Assembly: GCA_030674875.1 (NCBI GenBank)
Contig: JASXSU010000003.1
Span: 784,076 to 848,075, forward strand
Origin: Candidatus Endonucleibacter sp. (ex Gigantidas childressi)
GTDB taxonomy: Bacteria; Pseudomonadota; Gammaproteobacteria; Pseudomonadales; Endozoicomonadaceae
Reading direction: 5' to 3'
Length of the DNA: 64,000 bases
The position numbers and the translations under genes were made by a program. Every line of letters begins with the position of its first letter. The stretch's first letter is position 1. The notes under the pieces were generated by a model. The model searched no databases. It had not been told where the DNA came from and worked only from the letters and a program-made list of their open reading frames with translations. Shown one piece after another: positions 58,654 to 64,000 of the stretch.

Positions 58654-58926
58654 TCAGTTAACTGAATCTTTTAGTGCTTTGCCAGCCTTGAAGCTGGGGA
58701 TTTTAGCAGCAGCAATCTGAATAGGAGCGCCAGTTTGCGGATTCCGACCGGTACGCGCGGCACGCTCTTTTACAGAAAATGTTCCAAAACCAACCAAAAC
58801 TACTTGTTCGCCAGACTGTAACGCATTAGTAACAGAAGCTATTACGGCATCCAGTGCACGTCCAGCACCTGCTTTTGGAATGTCCGCATGTACCGCAATG
58901 GCGTCAATCAATTCAGATTTATTCAC
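58654..58926 (-). CDS. hupB: DNA-binding protein HU-beta
   Basis: Nucleoid protein that bends DNA. 90 residues with the HU signature [21 protein letters not shown]. The start is GTG (58926) with AAGGGGAAAAG just upstream; no ATG fits the family start [10 protein letters not shown]. It lies between lon and ppiD, the canonical order, but the 750-base spacer from lon is unusually wide. Confidence 0.97.
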   Translation of the reverse strand: MNKSELIDAIAVHADIPKAGAGRALDAVIASVTNALQSGEQVVLVGFGTFSVKERAARTGRNPQTGAPIQIAAAKIPSFKAGKALKDSVN

Positions 58927-59291
58927 TCTTTTCCCCTTCTTTGTAGGATGTTCTTCTTAGCTAAAATAGCTAAAATAGCTAAACAGATGTATCAACAATA
59001 AGAAAACGCCTCAACACCAGCGCCTAAACGGACCCGTATGCTATGCTGCTAGATTTTAACTGAAAATACAAGCAACAGTAACAGGCTTATCATTATTTTC
59101 GGTGCTCAACTAGTAAAGTCGTAGACGCACAATTCGTCCAAAGACGGAAATTATTTCTACTAGGCAGCGCCTAGCTATAAGAGTATTTCATTTCTAGCTC
59201 ATGTACTAGCAGTGCTTGACTCTAACTTTAAGCAACTTCTTCATAAGGCTCTAGAAGCTTTGCTACCTTCAGATTGAACAGGGTGGCATTA

Positions 59292-59396
59292 TATCAGTTT
59301 CAATTGAAGATATGGCGAAGCCTGTGATCTTGCAAGTAGTAGGTGTGTGGTTGCTGAGAGCAGTTAGCAACCACACACCTTTAATGGCAACGGGTA
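59292..59396 (+). repeat. TA-element copy (hupB-lon gap)
   Basis: TATCAGTTTCAATTGAAG to CAACGGGTA, TA on both sides; interior GGCGAAGCCTGTGATC, GTAGTAGG. Lies in the 749-base spacer 58927-59675, otherwise gene-free, inside what is normally one lon-hupB unit. Confidence 0.8.
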
Positions 59397-59625
59397 TATA
59401 TTCCAGCATTATTTTAAGGATTTACCATCACAACCTTAATAAAATCCATCAATCATCAATTATTACAAGCTAGTCTACACTACTTGCACCAAAAAATGGA
59501 TAATTATTAGCAGTTTTTACTTGTTTTGATCACGAAGAGTAGTCTTAATAATCATGCTAAGACTACGGTATGGTAAGCAAAGCTTTACTCTTGAGTGGGA
59601 GTAGGAGGGTTGGAAAGCTGGGGTT

Positions 59626-59654
59626 GGGGGGCACGCTTATAATAAAAGCCCCCG
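59626..59654 (-). terminator. GC-rich hairpin after lon
   Basis: On the minus strand GGGGGC, about 16-base loop, GCCCCC, starting about 20 bases after the lon stop. No T-run follows, so termination is uncertain. Confidence 0.35.
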
Positions 59655-59675
59655 TCACCAAGATTATTTTAATGC

Positions 59676-62090
59676 TTAATGGGTGTTAACTCTTTCTGGG
59701 GGCTTTTTCTTGGTCTTTTTCACTTCAACAGTAACAGGTTCTTCTGTTAAAGCCTTCGGACTGTACTGTAGGGCTACATCAAGTACCTGATCAATCCATT
59801 TTACCGGAATAATATCAAGATCTTCTTTGATGTTTTCAGGAATTTCCTTCAAGTCTTTTCGGTTGTCTTCTGGGATGATTACCGATTTTATTCCGCCTCG
59901 GTGTGCCGCCAACAGCTTCTCTTTCAAGCCGCCAATAGCTAAAACTTGTCCTCTCAAGGTTATTTCCCCAGTCATGGCAACGTCGGCCTTGACTGGTACG
60001 TTGATTAACACTGAAACAAGTGCCGTACACATACCTATACCTGCACTGGGCCCGTCTTTAGGTGTTGCGCCTTCAGGAACATGGATATGCAAATCATACT
60101 TCTCATGAAAATCATTAGGAATGCCCAATACGGCAGCTCGACTTCTTACCACTGTTAATGCAGCCTGAATTGATTCCTGCATCACATCACCTAACGATCC
60201 AGTTTTGGTAACTTTACCCTTGCCAGGTACGGCCGCAGATTCAATGGTTAATAGTTCGCCACCTACCTGCGTCCAGGCAAGCCCTGTTACCTGCCCAACG
60301 CGATCATTCTTCTCTGCACAGCCATAACTATACTTTCTAACGCCGAGAAAATATTCAAGATTACTCTCAGTAACTTGAACTTTCTTCGTATCATCCGATA
60401 AAACGTGATCTTTTACCGTTTTGCGGCAGATCTTGGCTATTTGTCGCTCCAAGCTACGAACACCAGCTTCCCTAGAGTAATAACGTATCACATCACGGAT
60501 AGACTCTTTTTCAAAGGTAAGCTCGCCAGATTTTAGCCCATTGTTTTTTATTTGTTTGGGTATTAAGTAACGAGTTGCAATATTCACTTTCTCGTCTTCT
60601 GTATATCCAGGGATTCGGATTACTTCCATTCTATCCAATAACGGTGCAGGAATATCCATTGAATTAGAAGTGCAAACAAACATGACATCAGAAAGGTCAT
60701 AATCAACTTCAAGATAGTGATCATTAAAACTACTATTCTGCTCGGGGTCGAGGACTTCTAAAAGTGCAGAGGCTGGATCGCCACGCATATCAGAACCCAT
60801 TTTGTCAATTTCGTCCAATAGGAATAGTGGGTTACGTACCTTAGCTTTTGCCATTTTCTGAATCAACTTACCAGGCATTGAGCCAATATAAGTTCTGCGA
60901 TGTCCTCTGATCTCCGCTTCATCGCGGACACCACCCAAAGCCATTCTGATAAACTGTCTATTGGTTGCTCTAGCAATGGATTCGCCCAGAGAGGTCTTAC
61001 CTACACCAGGAGGTCCTACTAAGCAAAGAACAGGGCCTTTCAGTTTTTTAACTCGCTTTTGCACAGCGAGGTACTCTAAAATCCGCTCCTTTACTTCGTC
61101 CAAACCATAGTGGTCTGCTTCTAGAATATCCTGAGACCCTTTCATATCATGACGTAATTTGCTACGACCTTTCCAGGGGACACTTACCATCCAGTCGATA
61201 TAGCTTCTAACAACTGTTGCCTCAGCAGACATTGGAGACATCATCTTAAGCTTATTTAGCTCAGATATGACTTTCTCCTTTCCTTCTTTCGGCATTCCGG
61301 CAGCTTCTATCTTTTCCGTAAGTTTTTCCAGTTCATTAGGCGCTCCGCCCATATCACCTAGTTCTTTCTGGATAACTTTCATTTGTTCATTTAAGTAGTA
61401 TTCTCGCTGACTTTTTTCCATCTGCATCTTAACGCGACTGCGAATTTTCTTTTCTACCTGCAAAAAGTCCATTTCACCTTGCATAACGCCGATCAAATAC
61501 TCTAATCGATCACCAAAATTAGCAATTTCAAGTACCATCTGCTTGTCTTCAATCTTCATCGGCATATGGGCCGCAATAGTATCAACCAGTTTATCTTGAT
61601 TAGAAATAGCTGATAATGAGGATAGAACCTCATTAGGTACCTTTTTACTCAGTTTGACATATTGTTCAAACTGAGACATCAGGGATCGCACTAGCGCTCT
61701 TGACTCATTCTCGCTCAGAGATTCGCTTTCCTCACTATAAACTGAAGCAAAAATATCATCGCCACGGGTAACCAATGACTTAATAATCACTCTACTTTCG
61801 CCTTCAACCAGCACTTTAACAGTGCCATCTGGCAGCTTAAGTAGCTGTAGGATCGTGGCAACGGTTCCTACATGAAATAGATCTGACTCTTCTGGCTCAT
61901 CAACCTGTGCATTTTTCTGTGCAACTAACAAGATCTTTTTATTTTCAGACATTGCAACATCAAGGGCGCGAATAGACTTTTTTCTTCCCACAAACAAAGG
62001 AATAACCATATACGGATAAACAACAACATCACGCAACGGTAGCAAAGGCAGCACAGAGGCATTGGACGAATTTAAGGTTTTATTATCCAT
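59676..62090 (-). CDS. lon: ATP-dependent protease Lon
   Basis: AAA+ serine protease degrading damaged and regulatory proteins. 804 residues: N-terminal LonSB domain (LPLLPLRDVVVYPYMVIPLF), Walker A GPPGVGKTSLG (about 357-367), Walker B FLLDEIDKM, and the Ser-Lys protease domain (PKDGPSAGIGM, Ser about 681; TGEITLRGQVLAIGGLKEK with the Lys). The extra Lys/Pro-rich C-terminus of about 20 residues is common in the family. In relatives it directly follows clpX on the same strand; here it is reversed. Confidence 0.98.
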   Translation of the reverse strand: MDNKTLNSSNASVLPLLPLRDVVVYPYMVIPLFVGRKKSIRALDVAMSENKKILLVAQKNAQVDEPEESDLFHVGTVATILQLLKLPDGTVKVLVEGESRVIIKSLVTRGDDIFASVYSEESESLSENESRALVRSLMSQFEQYVKLSKKVPNEVLSSLSAISNQDKLVDTIAAHMPMKIEDKQMVLEIANFGDRLEYLIGVMQGEMDFLQVEKKIRSRVKMQMEKSQREYYLNEQMKVIQKELGDMGGAPNELEKLTEKIEAAGMPKEGKEKVISELNKLKMMSPMSAEATVVRSYIDWMVSVPWKGRSKLRHDMKGSQDILEADHYGLDEVKERILEYLAVQKRVKKLKGPVLCLVGPPGVGKTSLGESIARATNRQFIRMALGGVRDEAEIRGHRRTYIGSMPGKLIQKMAKAKVRNPLFLLDEIDKMGSDMRGDPASALLEVLDPEQNSSFNDHYLEVDYDLSDVMFVCTSNSMDIPAPLLDRMEVIRIPGYTEDEKVNIATRYLIPKQIKNNGLKSGELTFEKESIRDVIRYYSREAGVRSLERQIAKICRKTVKDHVLSDDTKKVQVTESNLEYFLGVRKYSYGCAEKNDRVGQVTGLAWTQVGGELLTIESAAVPGKGKVTKTGSLGDVMQESIQAALTVVRSRAAVLGIPNDFHEKYDLHIHVPEGATPKDGPSAGIGMCTALVSVLINVPVKADVAMTGEITLRGQVLAIGGLKEKLLAAHRGGIKSVIIPEDNRKDLKEIPENIKEDLDIIPVKWIDQVLDVALQYSPKALTEEPVTVEVKKTKKKPPERVNTH

Positions 62091-62461
62091 AGCTAAAGCC
62101 TCTTCTCATAATATTATATACAGGCCAAAATCGGCCAAATTATTAAACTGAGCATTTATCTACTTAGGCTCAGCAACCATCAATACAAACAGGTATTATC
62201 TCCACTCTATCAAGACTGGATCACACTCAAGTAGCGCTCCGCAATAAACGGAATCCCATAACTATAAGATGCGTGTATTCACAAAAAAACACAAGTGTGG
62301 TGACAATAATTGGGGTACTCTTTTGTTGGAACATTTTTTGACTATTTAGTTCCTGGCTATAAAAACAAAATCTTATTTTTAATACAGGCGTTAAAATCAG
62401 AACGATTTCAAAAAACAAAGTAAGGCCTGATTCAAAAGGTACGTGCAACCGACACTTAGTA

Positions 62462-62582
62462 TATGCCGCTGCCATTGCGTAGTGGTAGGCGACAACCCGG
62501 CGAAGCTCCATGAGGCTAGTAACTTAGGTTATTAGAAAGGTGAGGGCAGTCAGTAGCCTCATATCGTCAAGGACAATAAGTA
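62462..62582 (+). repeat. TA-element copy (lon-rsmJ gap)
   Basis: 121 bp; interior GTAGGCGACAACCCGGCGAAG, end AGGACAATAAGTA, TA at both sides. In the 526-base gap 62091-62616, which holds no gene. Confidence 0.8.
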
Positions 62583-62616
62583 TATAGAAAGCGTAGTTAG
62601 AATGGTTTGCAGAATG

Positions 62617-63420
62617 TTAACTTGACTTTGGGATAGATTGTTTAACATAAACGTCAAAGCGGTTATTTTTCATTTTGATACATGTCGTGGGCTTTGTGTT
62701 GTTTAGTGGTGATGCATAAGCTGGTCTTTTGACAACCACTCTATATTTTGCTACTTTTAATGCTGGTGCTAACAAATTATCAGCATCGTTATCTTCACCA
62801 ACAAGCGATTGAAATATTCTCATTTCTTTTTTTACAGCAGCCAGTTTCTCTCTATGCGGATACATAGGGTCAAGATACACAACATCAACCGCGTTAACTA
62901 AGGTCATATCACTAATACTTGATGCGTGCATAAGCTGCATGTTGCATACTATATCTTTAATATCCTCATTGAGTTTAGCGAACATCAAGCCTTCATAAAG
63001 TAAAGCAGCCACTATGGGCATTCGCTCCATTAAGGTAACTTTGCAGCCAAGACATGCCAGTACAAATGCATCGCGTCCAAGTCCTGCGGTAGCATCAAGC
63101 ACGTGAGGAGTAAAACCGTGTTTTAAGCCAACCGCTTTGGCAATACTTTGTCTGCGACCACCTCCAAATTTTCGTCTGTGAGCAGAAGTACCATTAACTA
63201 AGTCAACTTTAATACCAGTGAGTCTGGGTTCATCTAATTTTCGCAATTCAAGAATTTGCTGATTTAAAACAAGTAAAAACGTAAGATGTGAGTGTTTATT
63301 GCTAGCAGAAACATCACCAATATAGGTAAGTTTCCATTTCTGTGCGATTTTTATTGCGCGCTCTTTATCGATGGAGTCTACATAGGCAACAGCAATATGC
63401 GATAAGCAATCATTATTCAT
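62617..63420 (-). CDS. rsmJ: 16S rRNA (guanine1516-N2)-methyltransferase RsmJ
   Basis: Methylates G1516 of 16S rRNA. 267 residues with the RsmJ motifs: [20 protein letters not shown]-binding [16 protein letters not shown], catalytic-type [14 protein letters not shown] 63420 overlaps the stop of the small upstream frame (ATGA). It is the last recognised gene of the window. Confidence 0.95.
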   Translation of the reverse strand: MNNDCLSHIAVAYVDSIDKERAIKIAQKWKLTYIGDVSASNKHSHLTFLLVLNQQILELRKLDEPRLTGIKVDLVNGTSAHRRKFGGGRRQSIAKAVGLKHGFTPHVLDATAGLGRDAFVLACLGCKVTLMERMPIVAALLYEGLMFAKLNEDIKDIVCNMQLMHASSISDMTLVNAVDVVYLDPMYPHREKLAAVKKEMRIFQSLVGEDNDADNLLAPALKVAKYRVVVKRPAYASPLNNTKPTTCIKMKNNRFDVYVKQSIPKSS

Positions 63421-63548
63421 TTGTAGTGCCGTTTGGGAGGTTCATCGTGATATGAGAGCACTGAATTTACAAATTCAAGCTGCGGTGGTGTAGGCACCAT
63501 AACACTTAGTAACCTTTTTGTGACTGAATGCCAAGACTCATTTTTCAT
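63417..63548 (-). CDS. Small hypothetical protein upstream of rsmJ
   Basis: 43 residues from ATG 63548 ([18 protein letters not shown], then [20 protein letters not shown]). The stop overlaps the rsmJ start by four bases, which supports a real, coupled gene. A longer frame starts at 63632 but its added residues look non-coding. No family recognised. Confidence 0.4.
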   Translation of the reverse strand: MKNESWHSVTKRLLSVMVPTPPQLEFVNSVLSYHDEPPKRHYK

Positions 63549-63635
63549 AATAATTTTGTGTAAGTGGGCTGTGTAGATGCAATATAATTTAACGAGCAAT
63601 AAAGAGAAGCTTTTTCGTTCAAAGGTGGGCATATA

Positions 63636-63759
63636 TACTCGTTATCATTGAATGTGCGGGTAGCCGACAAGTAAGCTGGTTTTTAGTGTCTACGAATAGT
63701 CGGTGACTGGGGTGAGTCAGAGTGGTCAGCAGCTCCGCTCTTTCAAGGGAAAATGAGTA
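63636..63759 (+). repeat. TA-element copy
   Basis: 124 bp, TACTCGTTATCATTGAATG to GAAAATGAGTA, TA on both sides; interior GTAGCCGACAAGTAAGC, TACGAATAGTCGG. In the gene-free end of the window. Confidence 0.85.
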
Positions 63760-63863
63760 TAGTAAGAAGATATACAAAAGTCTTCTAATGCTGAGTACTG
63801 CGACCAACTTTTATTTGATAGTATGGCATGTTGAGACAAGTAATTTGAAATCCTTTAGGTATA

Positions 63864-63986
63864 TACCCAAAGGATTTGGAATTGTTAGGCGGTGGCAGCT
63901 GAGCGAGTCCGTATAAGCGTAGAGTGCTAAGCTACTGTAGTGAGCGAACGCTGACAACAAAGTGGCAGTTTTAAAGGCGACGGCTA
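63864..63986 (+). repeat. TA-element copy, AAGTTGCTAC-type subfamily
   Basis: TACCCAAAGGATTTGGAATTG to AAAGGCGACGGCTA; interior TGAGCGAACGCTGACAAC. The left flank is TA, the right flank is TT, so the right border has mutated. Confidence 0.75.
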
Positions 63987-64000
63987 TTGCAGTTGATTAA

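Overview
The window looks like a piece of chromosome from a host-associated or formerly host-associated gammaproteobacterium of the Pseudomonas/Marinobacter/Cellvibrio/Oceanospirillales type. This rests on family resemblance of the proteins and on gene order: rpsP-rimM-trmD-rplS; asd-fimV-truA-trpF-trpB-trpA-accD-folC-dedD; DUF2062 beside comEC; a Pro/Arg/His/Leu tRNA cluster before tig-clpP-clpX; and a lon-hupB-ppiD cluster next to fabI. The genus cannot be named from the sequence alone.

Layout. 0-16.5 kb: core genes, all forward except one DUF4124 protein, covering translation (rpsP, rimM, trmD, rplS, truA), lysine/threonine/methionine and cell-wall precursor supply (asd), the polar hub protein FimV, tryptophan synthesis (trpF, trpB, trpA), fatty acid and folate steps (accD, folC), a SPOR protein and a KdsC-type phosphatase. 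16.5-25.9 kb: an accessory island. It holds a tandem duplication of about 2.5 kb carrying two diverged secreted Cys-rich paralogs, an IS5-family element inserted exactly at the duplication junction, a non-autonomous IS5-type element, and a 279-residue protein with a basic C-terminal cluster. 25.9-35.6 kb: core genes again (DUF2062, comEC, rluB, class II DAHP synthase, a GtrB-like/GtrA-like/ChbG-like operon, DUF3301) separated by IS30 scraps. 35.6-49.6 kb: a second accessory island with a 599-residue polytopic protein, IS4/IS30/IS3/IS5 remnants, an SCP2-like gene with a premature stop, a DUF2202 lipoprotein, pssA, and a 1327-residue coiled-coil protein with a possible papain-like C-terminus. 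49.6-64 kb: four tRNAs, tig, clpP, clpX, then fabI (+) facing ppiD, hupB and lon (-), and rsmJ (-).

The most striking structure is a dispersed family of roughly 115-130 bp non-coding elements with inverted ends of the form TACCC...GGGTA. About twenty copies or fragments lie in this window. At least three sit inside transposase genes. Removing the element plus one TA restores the transposase reading frame in each of those three, so the element is mobile and targets TA, as IS630/Tc1-mariner-type elements do. Together with many broken transposases, stretched intergenic gaps, an inverted fabI-ppiD-hupB-lon block and missing expected neighbours, this suggests a genome remodelled by small mobile elements.

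The accessory proteins at 17.8-19.0, 21.6-22.8, 24.4-25.2, 36.2-38.0 and 44.0-47.9 kb have no function I can recognise. They are the best candidates for undescribed biology here, possibly host interaction, but that is inference.
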